From contig NZ_BOOR01000034.1 of the NCBI RefSeq assembly GCF_016863335.1, forward strand, positions 1-64,000: DNA of 64,000 nt, given 5' to 3'. The position numbers and the translations under genes are program-made. Each line of letters begins with the position of its first letter. The stretch's first letter is position 1. Source of the stretch: Planotetraspora thailandica. GTDB lineage: Bacteria > Actinomycetota > Actinomycetes > Streptosporangiales > Streptosporangiaceae. This document shows positions 15,361 through 23,461 of this stretch, piece by piece. The notes below the pieces were generated by a model. That model was given only the letters and a program-made list of their open reading frames with translations. It was not told the origin of the DNA and searched no databases.

Positions 15361-15893
15361 TCTGGGCGCGCCCACGCGCGTTACGTGGGAATGCCCACAG
15401 GCCGTCGCCGGAGTGTTCGGGGAAGTGAGGCCGCAGGGTTCGCCCGCCGCCTTCGCGGAGGAAGACGGCGGGCTTGCGGGGTTCAGCGAACGGCTGGGGC
15501 GGCCAGTCGCTCTGCCTCTTCATGAAGGGCTTCGACGAGGAGCAGTTCAAGCCGGAGCTCCTGGTCGACGAGCCCGTCGAGGACGTCCATATCCGGGCCT
15601 CCTTGACTAAATAGACGCCTCGGAAGTCACAGCGGTTCACCGGATAAAGGGTTGGATTTCAGTTATCGCGGTAATTTGTGATCTTTGAGTGCCGGGAATC
15701 GATCGCATCAAAGCAGTTCAACGGCCTCGCTCGCCGTCGAAAATGGCGCACACGGCATTCCGTCTCCGCCGCGCGCGACGCATTCACTTTGTGTTCAATT
15801 CACAACACTCACGGTCAAGCCGGAATGAGCTGAACCTGTGAGACTTCACGTGGACTGCTGTCGCCGGGGAAACAGGGCTATGCTGGAGGACTC
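15361..15893. other. 533-bp intergenic region with a hairpin and a possible gene remnant
   Basis: Contains a stem-loop at 15442-15473 (GCCCGCCG and CGGCGGGC arms plus CTTC/GAAG), without a U-tract, downstream of marR. A coding-like stretch ends at 15614 (see next entry). The stretch 15640-15830 is unusually AT-rich for this genome and probably holds the helD promoter region; TATGCT at 15879-15884 is a -10 candidate 10 bp before the helD start. No complete gene of normal size is seen. Confidence 0.6.
15522..15614 (+). pseudogene. 30-codon coding-like remnant or small ORF
   Basis: ATG at 15522 to TAG at 15612-15614, product beginning MKGFDEEQFKPELLVDEP and ending VHIRASLTK. The coding-like frame continues upstream without an obvious start (SANGWGGQSLCLF before the Met). 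The composition is that of a real soluble protein C-terminus, whereas no ribosome site precedes the Met. More likely a 3' remnant of a lost gene than an independent small protein. Confidence 0.3.
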
Positions 15894-18215
15894 GTGTCTA
15901 TTTTGCAGCTCACTCAACAGATAACCCGTAGGGAGAATATCAAAGAGATGGAGCTTCGTCAATCTATGGCGCGCGCCGAGGCGCTCATCGAAGAGCAGGC
16001 GTACATATCCCTGCTGTACGAACGGCTGGACATCGCCCGCACTCGCACGGAGGAGGCACTGCGCGTCGTCCTCGCCCGGGGCGGAACGGGCACCCGGCAG
16101 GCCGTCGTCGAGCGTGAGGTGTCGGCCTACGAGCACACGCGACGCCTGACGCAGCTCTCCGCGGTCGAACGCGGGTTGTGCTTCGGCCGAATCGACGACA
16201 CCGGCGGCGACACGCTCTACATCGGCAGGATCGGCCTGCGCGACGACGACCACGAGTCGCAGCTCGTCGACTGGCGCGCTCCCGCCGCCCGTTCCTTCTA
16301 CGTCGCAACGCCCGCCGACCCTGGCACGCTCGTACGGCGACGCCACCTCCATCTGCGTGGCCGTACGGTCGTCGACCTCGACGACGAGGTCTTCGACCTG
16401 GACGGGCTGAGTGAGCCCGACCGCAGGACCCTCGTCGGCGAGGCGGCCCTCATGGCGGCGCTGCGGCGCGGGCGCACCGGCCGGATGGGCGAGGTCGTGG
16501 CCACGATCCAGACCGAGCAGGACCGGGTCATCAGGTCGGGCCTGGCCGGCGTCCTGGTCGTGCAGGGCGGCCCCGGAACGGGCAAGACGGTGGCCGCGCT
16601 GCATCGTGCGGCCTACCTGCTCTACGCCCACCGCTCCACGCTCGAGCGGCGCGGCGTCCTCGTCATCGGACCCAACGCCGTCTTCTCCCGTTACATCAGC
16701 CAGGTCCTGCCGTCCCTCGGGGAGACCGAGGTGGTGCTGTCCAGCGTCGGCGAGCTGCATCGAGGGGTGCACGCCGTGGCCGAGGACGAGCCGCGGGCCG
16801 CGGTCGTGAAGGGCGATCTGCGGATGGCGGACGTCGTCGGAAAGGCCGTGCGCGACCGTCAGCGTGTGCCGTCCGGGGACCTCGAGGTCGCCGTTCCGGT
16901 GCGCACGTCGCTGCGTGACGGCGTGGAGGTCGTGGTCGACGAGATGATCGTGCGTATGCCCCACGCTGAGGTGGTGCGCGCCCGCGACCACGCGCGGTCG
17001 CTGCTCAAACCGCACAACCTCGCCCGAGCCGCCTTCGTCAACCGGGTGCTCGCCGCGCTCGCCCGCGACGAGGCCGCGCAGCTCGACCGGCCGTCGGACG
17101 GCGACGACCTGCGTCACGCGGCGGCCAACCTGTGGCACCACCGCACCGTGCGGAACGCGCTCGACCGGTTGTGGCCCGAACTCACGCCCGAACGGCTGGT
17201 CGGGGAGCTCCTCTCCGACGAGGAGCGGCTGCGATCGGCGGCCGGGCCGTACCTCTCGGAGATCGAGCGCGCCGCGCTGCTGCGCGCCCCGGACGCGCCG
17301 TGGACGGTCGGGGACGTGCCGTTGCTCGACGAGGCCGCCGAACTGCTCGGCGAGGTCGACAAGGGGGCCGCGGCCAGGCGGAGGCGCGCCGAGGAGGACC
17401 GGATGGAAGAGGAGATCTACGCCAGGGAGGTCCTCACGGTCAACGAGCTGACCGAGGTGATGGAGGCATCGGACGTGGCCGATCGCAACCGTGACAGCGG
17501 TCAGGAGACGACGACGGCCGACCGGGCCGCCCGCGACCGGAACTGGGCGTACGGCCACGTCATCGTGGACGAGGCGCAGGAGCTGTCGGCGATGGCCTGG
17601 CGGACCGTAATGCGCCGGGTGCCGACCCGCTCGCTGACCCTCGTGGGAGACATCGCCCAGACGGGGTCGCCCGCAGGCGCCCGGTCGTGGGGCGAGATGC
17701 TCGACCGCTACGTGGAAGGCCGCTGGCGCGAGGAGCGGTTGCTCGTCAACTACCGCACCCCTGCGGAGATCATGGACGTGGCCTCCGACGTGCTGAAGGA
17801 GGTCGCCCCGGGCCAGGAGCCGCCCGAGTCCGTCCGGTACGGCGAGGCCCCGCCGCGCGCCTTCTCTGCGCAGAGCATCGATCTGCGCCACCTGGTCGAC
17901 TCCGAGCTCGGTCACATCGGGGAGGGCCGCCTCGGGGTCGTGACGCCCGACGCCCGCCACGCGGAGATCGCCGCGCTCTTTCCCCCTGCCGACGACCCGC
18001 TTGACGCCACGGTGGCCGTGCTCACCGTCTCTCGCTGCAAGGGCCTGGAGTTCGACGCGGTCGTGGTCGTCGACCCCGGGGGCATCATGGCCCAGTCGCC
18101 CAACGGGGGCCAGGACCTCTACGTCGCCATCACCCGGGCCACCCGGCGACTCAGCGTGGTCTACGAGGGGAGTCTGCCGCAGGAGCTCAGGAGGCTCGAG
18201 CCCGGGCTCGGCTGA
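15894..18215 (+). CDS. helD: HelD-family RNA polymerase recycling ATPase (UvrD-like helicase fold)
   Basis: 773 residues. A long N-terminal coiled-coil arm (about 1-95) is followed by a split SF1 helicase core: Walker A GGPGTGKT at residues 225-232, Walker B VIVDEAQEL, motif III VGDIAQTG, motif IV region RLLVNYRTPAEI, and motif V/VI SRCKGLEFDAVVVVDPGG...YVAITRATRRLSVVYEG. HelD proteins bind RNA polymerase, insert arms into the primary and secondary channels, and release it from DNA using ATP; the actinobacterial HelR branch also lowers rifamycin sensitivity. Which branch this belongs to cannot be decided by eye. It is monocistronic, with a palindromic terminator at 18280-18316. Confidence 0.93.
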   Translation: MSILQLTQQITRRENIKEMELRQSMARAEALIEEQAYISLLYERLDIARTRTEEALRVVLARGGTGTRQAVVEREVSAYEHTRRLTQLSAVERGLCFGRIDDTGGDTLYIGRIGLRDDDHESQLVDWRAPAARSFYVATPADPGTLVRRRHLHLRGRTVVDLDDEVFDLDGLSEPDRRTLVGEAALMAALRRGRTGRMGEVVATIQTEQDRVIRSGLAGVLVVQGGPGTGKTVAALHRAAYLLYAHRSTLERRGVLVIGPNAVFSRYISQVLPSLGETEVVLSSVGELHRGVHAVAEDEPRAAVVKGDLRMADVVGKAVRDRQRVPSGDLEVAVPVRTSLRDGVEVVVDEMIVRMPHAEVVRARDHARSLLKPHNLARAAFVNRVLAALARDEAAQLDRPSDGDDLRHAAANLWHHRTVRNALDRLWPELTPERLVGELLSDEERLRSAAGPYLSEIERAALLRAPDAPWTVGDVPLLDEAAELLGEVDKGAAARRRRAEEDRMEEEIYAREVLTVNELTEVMEASDVADRNRDSGQETTTADRAARDRNWAYGHVIVDEAQELSAMAWRTVMRRVPTRSLTLVGDIAQTGSPAGARSWGEMLDRYVEGRWREERLLVNYRTPAEIMDVASDVLKEVAPGQEPPESVRYGEAPPRAFSAQSIDLRHLVDSELGHIGEGRLGVVTPDARHAEIAALFPPADDPLDATVAVLTVSRCKGLEFDAVVVVDPGGIMAQSPNGGQDLYVAITRATRRLSVVYEGSLPQELRRLEPGLG

Positions 18216-18279
18216 GGGCCGGGTCGCGCGCGACGGCCGAAACCAGCGCCGGGCCGTACCTGGCTGCCGGGCTGTGAAC

Positions 18280-18316
18280 GAGGGTACGGCCGGCACCCGG
18301 TGCCGGCCGTACCCTC
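18280..18316. terminator. Long perfect palindrome between convergent genes, likely bidirectional terminator
   Basis: Arms GAGGGTACGGCCGGCACC (18280-18297) and GGTGCCGGCCGTACCCTC (18299-18316), 18 bp perfect, one central base. It lies between helD (+) and the minus gene at 18328. No U-tract, as is common for actinobacterial terminators. Confidence 0.8.
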
Positions 18317-18327
18317 GTCGGACGCGC

Positions 18328-18825
18328 TCAGGACGTCTTGCCGGAGATGTCGTCGCTCTTCTTGCTCGCCTTGCCGGCGGTCTCCTCGGCCCTGTCCTCG
18401 GCCCACCTGGTGGCGTCGGAGACGCCTTCGCCCATGGTGTCCTTCATGGTGTCCGACCAGCGCCGCGAGTTGCTGCGGTACATCATGACGCCGACCGCGC
18501 CGATCGCGACACCCGTGAGCAGCGCGAGCACCGGCCAGCGCCGGGCTCGTCTCCTGGGCGTCACGTCGACCCGCCGGGACATTTCGGCGAGGAACGCGCT
18601 CACCATCGGCGCGATCTGGTCCTCAACCGAGTGCGCGGCCGAGTCGAGCTTGGGCGCCGCCCATATCCGAGCATCCTCGAACCGATGCGAGGCGACGTCA
18701 CGGGCCGTCTCCGCCATGGGGCTCATTCTGCGGCCGGCCCTCCTGGCCTGCCCCTTCATCAGCCCGATCCACGCCTGCGGCACCATCACCTCGGCGGGGT
18801 TCCTTCTCTTCATTGTCAGGGACAC
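18328..18825 (-). CDS. Hypothetical single-TM protein, possibly envelope-associated
   Basis: 165 residues from a GTG at 18823-18825 with GGGGAGG 6 nt upstream. A basic N-terminal half (QARRAGRRM, then amphipathic helices ARDVASHRFEDARIWAAPKLDSAAHSVE) precedes one TM helix (RRWPVLALLTGVAIGAVGVMMY) and a charged C-terminal tail rich in K, D and E ending in KSDDISGKTS. The layout resembles YtxH- or DUF5324-like actinobacterial proteins but the match is not certain. Its 3' end faces helD across a shared terminator. Confidence 0.7.
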   Translation of the reverse strand: MSLTMKRRNPAEVMVPQAWIGLMKGQARRAGRRMSPMAETARDVASHRFEDARIWAAPKLDSAAHSVEDQIAPMVSAFLAEMSRRVDVTPRRRARRWPVLALLTGVAIGAVGVMMYRSNSRRWSDTMKDTMGEGVSDATRWAEDRAEETAGKASKKSDDISGKTS

Positions 18826-18966
18826 AATCAACCTCCCCTGTCGACGGGGCCCTGTGACGACCCCCTTCCCGGGGGATTGCGGCTCAATCCTGGGCAGGCG
18901 CAGCGGGCACCCTGGATACCCTGTTCAACGGACAACTAACACCTGCACATAAAGGGGGCGGCCTTC

Positions 18967-19497
18967 ATGGCTGAAAACCTCATCGCAAATCTGCGCACCA
19001 ACCGCGGCACCATCCGGGTCAAGCTGTTCCCGAACCAGGCGCCCAAGACCGTGCGCAACTTCGTCGAACTCGCCGAGGGAACCCGCGAGTGGACCCACCC
19101 GGAGACGGGCGCCAAGACCACCGACAAGCTGTACGACGGGACGATCTTCCACCGGGTCATTAGCGGCTTCATGATCCAGGGCGGCGACCCGCTCGGCCAG
19201 GGCATCGGCGGCCCCGGCTACAGCTTCGACGACGAGATCCACGTCGACAACCAGTTCAACCGGCCCTACCTCCTGGCCATGGCCAACGCCGGCAAGCGGT
19301 TCGGCAAGGGCACCAACGGCTCCCAGTTCTTCATCACGGTGGGCCCAACCCCGCACCTCAACCAGGGTCACACGATCTTCGGCGAGGTCGTCGAGGGCTC
19401 CGAGGTCGTGGACGCGATCGCCAAGACCGAGACCGACGGCCGTGACCGGCCGCTCGACGACGTGGTGCTCGAAGAGGTCACCATCGAGCGCTCCTGA
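18967..19497 (+). CDS. ppiA: Peptidyl-prolyl cis-trans isomerase, cyclophilin type
   Basis: 176 residues with AAAGGGGG upstream of the ATG. Cyclophilin core: NFVELAEG, FHRVISGFMIQGGDP (catalytic Arg and FMIQGGD), LAMANAGKRFGKGTNGSQFFITV and HTIFGEVVEG. No signal peptide, so it is cytoplasmic. This gene marks the left end of the dnaA-proximal division locus shared by actinobacteria, where ppiA is followed by a rhomboid-type membrane protein and crgA, exactly as here. Confidence 0.95.
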   Translation: MAENLIANLRTNRGTIRVKLFPNQAPKTVRNFVELAEGTREWTHPETGAKTTDKLYDGTIFHRVISGFMIQGGDPLGQGIGGPGYSFDDEIHVDNQFNRPYLLAMANAGKRFGKGTNGSQFFITVGPTPHLNQGHTIFGEVVEGSEVVDAIAKTETDGRDRPLDDVVLEEVTIERS

Positions 19498-19583
19498 GCT
19501 CGCGCGGCGCCGTAACGGCGCCAGGAGCGTTTCGTGCGCATAGGCTGGGAGTCTGTGGACCTGCGCTTTTCCGGAAGGACTCC

Positions 19584-20444
19584 ATGACCTCCCAGCCCCC
19601 GCCGCCCACACCTCAACCTCCGATCCAGCCGGGGCCTGAAGCCGTGCCCACCTGCTTCCGCCACCCCGACCGCGAGACGTACGTGCGCTGCCAGCGCTGC
19701 GACCGTTCGATCTGCCCGGACTGCATGCACGTGGCGTCCGTGGGCCATCAGTGCGTCGAGTGCGTCCGCGAGGGCAGCCGGTCCGTACGGCAGGCCAAGG
19801 CCCCGTTCGGGGGCGGCGCAGTGATCCAGCCGAGGGTCACCTGGGCGCTGCTCATCATCAACGTCCTGGTCTTCGGCCTGCAGTATCTGATGCCCGGCCG
19901 GTTCGAGAACGAGTTCGCGGTATCAGCCCCGTACATCTACTTCGGCGAGTGGTGGCGCCTGATCACCGGGGCGTTTCTCCACTCGGGCACGTTCCACATC
20001 CTGTTCAACATGTGGGCGTTGTACGCGGTCGGTCCGGAGATCGAGCGGCGGCTCGGGTCTCTGCGGTTCGGCGCCCTCTACCTGCTGTCGGCGCTCGGCG
20101 GCTCGGTGGCGATCTACCTGTTCGGGACGGCGGCGGTGGGCGCGTCGGGGGCGATCTACGGCCTTTTCGGCGCCCTGTTCGTGCTCGCCAAGCGGCTGGG
20201 ATACGACGTGCGAGGCGTGCTCTGGCTGATCGGCATCAACGTCTTCATCACGTTCGTACTGCCGGGCATCAGCTGGCAGGGACACCTGGGTGGTCTGGTG
20301 ACCGGGACGCTGGTCGCCGCGGCTTTCGCGTACGCCCCGGCCAAGAACCGGACGGCCATCCAGTTCGCGGCGGCGGCCGCCGTCCTCGTCGTGCTCGTCC
20401 TGCTGGTGATGCAGTTGCCGCCGCTCGCGATCTCCGGTGCCTGA
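19584..20444 (+). CDS. Rhomboid family intramembrane serine protease with N-terminal zinc finger
   Basis: 286 residues. An N-terminal zinc-binding B-box-like motif (CFRHPDRETYVRCQRCDRSICPDCMH...HQCVECV) precedes a TM domain of six or seven helices. Rhomboid signatures: WWRLITGAFLHSGTFHILFNMWAL, catalytic Ser in GASGAIYGLFGALF and catalytic His in WQGHLGGLVTG. Intramembrane proteolysis is expected, substrates unknown. It lies 86 bp after ppiA, with a small GGCGCCGT/ACGGCGCC hairpin (19505-19521) between them. Confidence 0.93.
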   Translation: MTSQPPPPTPQPPIQPGPEAVPTCFRHPDRETYVRCQRCDRSICPDCMHVASVGHQCVECVREGSRSVRQAKAPFGGGAVIQPRVTWALLIINVLVFGLQYLMPGRFENEFAVSAPYIYFGEWWRLITGAFLHSGTFHILFNMWALYAVGPEIERRLGSLRFGALYLLSALGGSVAIYLFGTAAVGASGAIYGLFGALFVLAKRLGYDVRGVLWLIGINVFITFVLPGISWQGHLGGLVTGTLVAAAFAYAPAKNRTAIQFAAAAAVLVVLVLLVMQLPPLAISGA

Positions 20445-20520
20445 CGTCCGTGCTGCCCACAGGCTGTGGATAAAGGCTGTGGAAAGAATTCGCCCCTGGT
20501 AGGGCAGGGTCAGGCTGGGG

Positions 20521-20766
20521 TCAGCGCCACCTCGTCGACAGGACCACGCCGAAGATGATGAACCCGAAGCCGATCAGCAGGTTCCAGTTGGAGAGCGCGG
20601 AGATGCCCGGTGTGTCGGGGGCGACGTAGAACACCGCGATCCAGATGATGCCGATGAGCCAGCTGGCGACCATGACAGGAGCGAGCCAGCGAGGGCTGAC
20701 CCTGACCACCTGGGTCTTCTGCGGCGGCGTGTAGACGGCCTTCTTGCGGGTCTTGGGCTTAGGCAC
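20521..20766 (-). CDS. crgA: Cell division protein CrgA
   Basis: 81 residues. A basic N-terminus (MPKPKTRKKAVYTPP) is followed by two TM helices separated by a short loop (WLAPVMVASWLIGIIWIAVFYVA, then PDTPGISALSNWNLLIGFGFIIFGVVLS) and a C-terminal TRWR. This is the conserved size and topology of CrgA, which interacts with FtsZ, FtsI and related divisome proteins and coordinates septation with growth. It is convergent with the rhomboid gene, 76 bp apart. The position next to the rhomboid and the pknB operon is conserved in actinobacteria. Confidence 0.95.
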   Translation of the reverse strand: MPKPKTRKKAVYTPPQKTQVVRVSPRWLAPVMVASWLIGIIWIAVFYVAPDTPGISALSNWNLLIGFGFIIFGVVLSTRWR

Positions 20767-21251
20767 GGAAGTCTCTCCTGGTGGGCACCCGCGCTGGCGT
20801 GCGGGGTTTTGTCAGTAGCGTAACCGCTGCTCGGGCGGAGTACCGAGCAAGGATAGTCGGCGTGGTCCGCTCAGGGCGATCCCCCAGGCGTATGACCTTG
20901 TTGCGCGGGTCCAGCCGCCTCCGCGCTGATTGCCGCCTGAAATATATCTATTGCGCAGTTCGTAGGTATTCAGGCGGCCGAACGGCCAACCAGTCATGTC
21001 AAAGTTGTAAATACTCCTCCTTTACGGGATGCGATGCCGGTCTCTAAGCTGAACCGGAAGCGCGATCTTGACCTCGTTCGGAACTTCGCCGGGGCCGGAG
21101 GCGCTGGAGCGTTCCCCGGGCGGCCGTCTCCTTGCCAACCGGTCGCCGTGCACGGGGCATTCGGGTGGACGCGTAAAACGTAGGGGGAGTGACAGGCCTG
21201 ATCGGCGATTCTGCGGTGGCTTCACGCCTGCGTCCGGGGATTTCATCCGTA
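20767..21251. other. 485-bp intergenic region with an AT-rich hairpin
   Basis: Holds the crgA upstream region and the leader of the next plus-strand gene. CCGCCTGAA (20933-20941) and TTCAGGCGG (20969-20977) are perfect 9-bp arms around an AT-rich 27-nt loop containing ATATATCTA. Another AT-rich patch (about 20995-21025) follows. No credible gene is seen; an in-frame upstream extension of the next gene to 21189 has a poorly spaced ribosome site. Confidence 0.6.
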
Positions 21252-22685
21252 ATGCGATTAGTCCGGCGGCACTGGTTATTCGCCGGTGTCCTGACCCTCG
21301 CTGTGGCCGTCCGTGCCGTCACGATGATCGGGTACCCGCAGCCCGTGTGGTTCGAGGACTCCTTCGACTACGTCGGCGTGGCCGAGCGGATGCAGCCGTA
21401 CCCCATCCGGCCCAGCGGCTACTCCTTCGTGCTCTGGCTGACCCGGCCGCTGCACAGCTTCGCCGCCGTCACGGCCCTGCAGCATCTGATGGGGCTGGCG
21501 ATGGGGGTGATGCTCTACCTCCTCATCCGCCGCCGTGCGCCCCGGCTGGCGAAGCCGTGGGCGGTTCTGGTGGTCTGTCCTGTGCTCCTCGACGGCTACC
21601 AGATCTTCTTCGAGCACACGATCTTGAGTGACGTGCTCTTCTCGTTCCTGGTGACGACCGCGACGACGATCACGCTGTGGACGCCGCGGATCTCGCTCGT
21701 GCGTGCCGCGCTGGCGGCACTTTTCATCGCGGCCGCGGTGCTCACGCGCTCCACAGGGCTCGTGCTGCTGCCTCTCCTGGCCGGGTATCTGCTGATCAAC
21801 CGCGCGGGATGGCGGGCCCTCGGCGCGGCCTCCGCGGTCGCGGCGTTGTGCCTTGGCGGCTATGCCCTCTGGTACGACGCCTGGCACGGCTCCCCCGCGC
21901 TCAACGGCGGAAGCGGAGTGTGGCTCTGGGCTCGCACCATGCCGATCGCCGACTGCACGAGAACCGTGCCCCGCGCCGACGAGGCGATCCTGTGCCCGTC
22001 GGGACCCCGTGAGGGGCGGCCGAGCTCGCCGGCGTTCATCTGGTCGCCCTGGTCGCCGCTGCGGAAGATCCCCGGGCATGCGATCACCATGCGGCCCGAC
22101 CTGTTCCACCCGCAGATCGACGATCTCGCCGGCCGCTTCGCCCGCAGGGTCATCCTCAGCCAGCCCCTCGACTATCTGGGCCTGGTCGCCAAAGACGCCG
22201 CCCGGACGCTGGCGTGGGGCAGGGGACCGGACCCCGGGCCGATCTTCTACAACCGGTACGCCTTCCCCAACGCCGCCGGCCCGCTGCCCGACGGCGTACG
22301 GATCGCCGGGGGAACCATCCAGCACGACCTGCGGGCCTACGAGCAGGGCGCCGTGGCCATCCGGTTCGACGAGCCGATGGCTGGGATCATGCGCGGGTAC
22401 CTGTCGTACGTCTACCTGCCCGGCACGGTGTTCGGGCTCCTGCTGGGCTACACCGCCGTCCGTGCTGTACGCCGCCGCGGGGAGACCGGAAAGGCGGTGG
22501 CGCTGCCGCTGGCCTTCGCAGTCGCGCTCGTGATCGCGCCGGTGGTGGTCGCCGCCTACGACAGCAGGTACTGGCTGCCCGCCGTCCCGCTGCTCGGCAT
22601 GGCCGCCGCCATCTCGTTCGCCGATCGCCTCCCTGTGAGACCCCTGGTACGGCCGGCAGTGCGTGTGGACGCGTCTATGTCCTAG
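21252..22685 (+). CDS. Integral membrane GT-C-type glycosyltransferase-like protein
   Basis: 477 residues from the ATG at 21252. About 10-11 TM helices; the first periplasmic loop contains the acidic pair EDSFDY (residues near 40) in the position of the catalytic Asp of GT-C enzymes that use polyprenyl-phosphate sugars (ArnT/PMT-like). The large extracytoplasmic loop between the central helices (ARTMPIADCTRTVPRADEAILCP...) is typical. Function is inferred only: transfer of a sugar from a lipid carrier to an envelope acceptor. It lies upstream of pabA but is probably an independent unit. Confidence 0.75.
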   Translation: MRLVRRHWLFAGVLTLAVAVRAVTMIGYPQPVWFEDSFDYVGVAERMQPYPIRPSGYSFVLWLTRPLHSFAAVTALQHLMGLAMGVMLYLLIRRRAPRLAKPWAVLVVCPVLLDGYQIFFEHTILSDVLFSFLVTTATTITLWTPRISLVRAALAALFIAAAVLTRSTGLVLLPLLAGYLLINRAGWRALGAASAVAALCLGGYALWYDAWHGSPALNGGSGVWLWARTMPIADCTRTVPRADEAILCPSGPREGRPSSPAFIWSPWSPLRKIPGHAITMRPDLFHPQIDDLAGRFARRVILSQPLDYLGLVAKDAARTLAWGRGPDPGPIFYNRYAFPNAAGPLPDGVRIAGGTIQHDLRAYEQGAVAIRFDEPMAGIMRGYLSYVYLPGTVFGLLLGYTAVRAVRRRGETGKAVALPLAFAVALVIAPVVVAAYDSRYWLPAVPLLGMAAAISFADRLPVRPLVRPAVRVDASMS

Positions 22686-22724
22686 TCTGATGCTGAATCA
22701 CGCGTTCTCGTCCCCGGTGGGTGC

Positions 22725-23303
22725 ATGACCGCTTCTCGTGTCCTCGTGGTGGACAACCACGACAGCTTCGTCCACACGATCGTGCAGTATCTCCGTGAGC
22801 TGGGCGCCGACTGCGACGTCCGGCCGCGCGACCATGTCACGGTGGACGACGCCGACGGCTTCGACGGTGTGCTGGTCTCCCCCGGGCCGGGCACTCCCGA
22901 GGCGGCCGGGGTGAGCGTCCCTCTCGTACGGCACTGCGCGGAGCGTGAGATTCCACTCCTTGGGATCTGTCTCGGCCACCAGGCCATCGCCGTCGCCTAC
23001 GGTGGCACCGTCACGCGGGCCCCCGAGCTGATGCACGGCCGTACGAGCCCGATCTCCCACGACGGCCGCGGCGTGTTCGCGCAGATCCCCTCACCGGTGA
23101 CGATGACGCGTTATCACTCGCTGGCGGTCGTGCCGGACACGGTTCCCGAGGTCCTGGAGGTCACGGCGACCACGCCGGACGGCGTCGTCATGGGCCTGCG
23201 GCACCACGCCGCGCCCGTCGAAGGAGTGCAGTTCCACCCGGAGTCGGTCGTGTCAGAGCACGGTCACAAATTGCTCGGAAATTGGCTTCGTCAGATCGTG
23301 TAA
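22725..23303 (+). CDS. pabA: Glutamine amidotransferase component of aminodeoxychorismate/anthranilate synthase
   Basis: 192 residues. Class I glutamine amidotransferase: VLVVDNHDSFVHTIVQYL, SPGPGTPE, nucleophile Cys in LGICLGHQAIA and catalytic His-Glu in GVQFHPES. It supplies ammonia to chorismate for p-aminobenzoate (folate) or anthranilate (Trp). No synthase component I lies next to it, and the position upstream of pknB equals the gene annotated trpG/pabA in mycobacteria. The choice between the two is by context only. A strong terminator follows at 23335. Confidence 0.92.
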   Translation: MTASRVLVVDNHDSFVHTIVQYLRELGADCDVRPRDHVTVDDADGFDGVLVSPGPGTPEAAGVSVPLVRHCAEREIPLLGICLGHQAIAVAYGGTVTRAPELMHGRTSPISHDGRGVFAQIPSPVTMTRYHSLAVVPDTVPEVLEVTATTPDGVVMGLRHHAAPVEGVQFHPESVVSEHGHKLLGNWLRQIV

Positions 23304-23334
23304 CACTTTCCGCCTTCCGGGCGAACTAACAGAT

Positions 23335-23377
23335 GAGGGCCTCCGCCATTGCCCCCGAGTGGCGGAGGCCCTCTTTT
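23335..23377 (+). terminator. Rho-independent terminator of pabA
   Basis: GAGGGCCTCCGCCA (23335-23348) pairs with TGGCGGAGGCCCTC (23360-23373), perfect 14-bp stem, then TTTT. Confidence 0.95.
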
Positions 23378-23412
23378 ATGCCCTGACGGGCCCGTATCCG
23401 CCCGGAAACGCG

Positions 23413-23446
23413 ACGAGGGCCCTCCGGTTGACCGGAGAGCCCTCGT
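23413..23446 (-). terminator. Stem-loop terminator at the 3' end of the fhaA-pknB operon
   Basis: ACGAGGGC-CTCCGGT and ACCGGAG-GCCCTCGT arms with one C/A mismatch, loop TG, 15 bp beyond the pknB stop on the minus strand. No long U-tract. Confidence 0.8.
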
Positions 23447-23461
23447 GAGACCGAGCTGAGA

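Noticed and set aside
15465-15485. GGGCTTGCGGGGTTC as a rifamycin-associated element for helD
   Set aside because: It shares a ten-base stretch with my memory of that element, but lacks the inverted second half and lies about 400 bp from the start codon.
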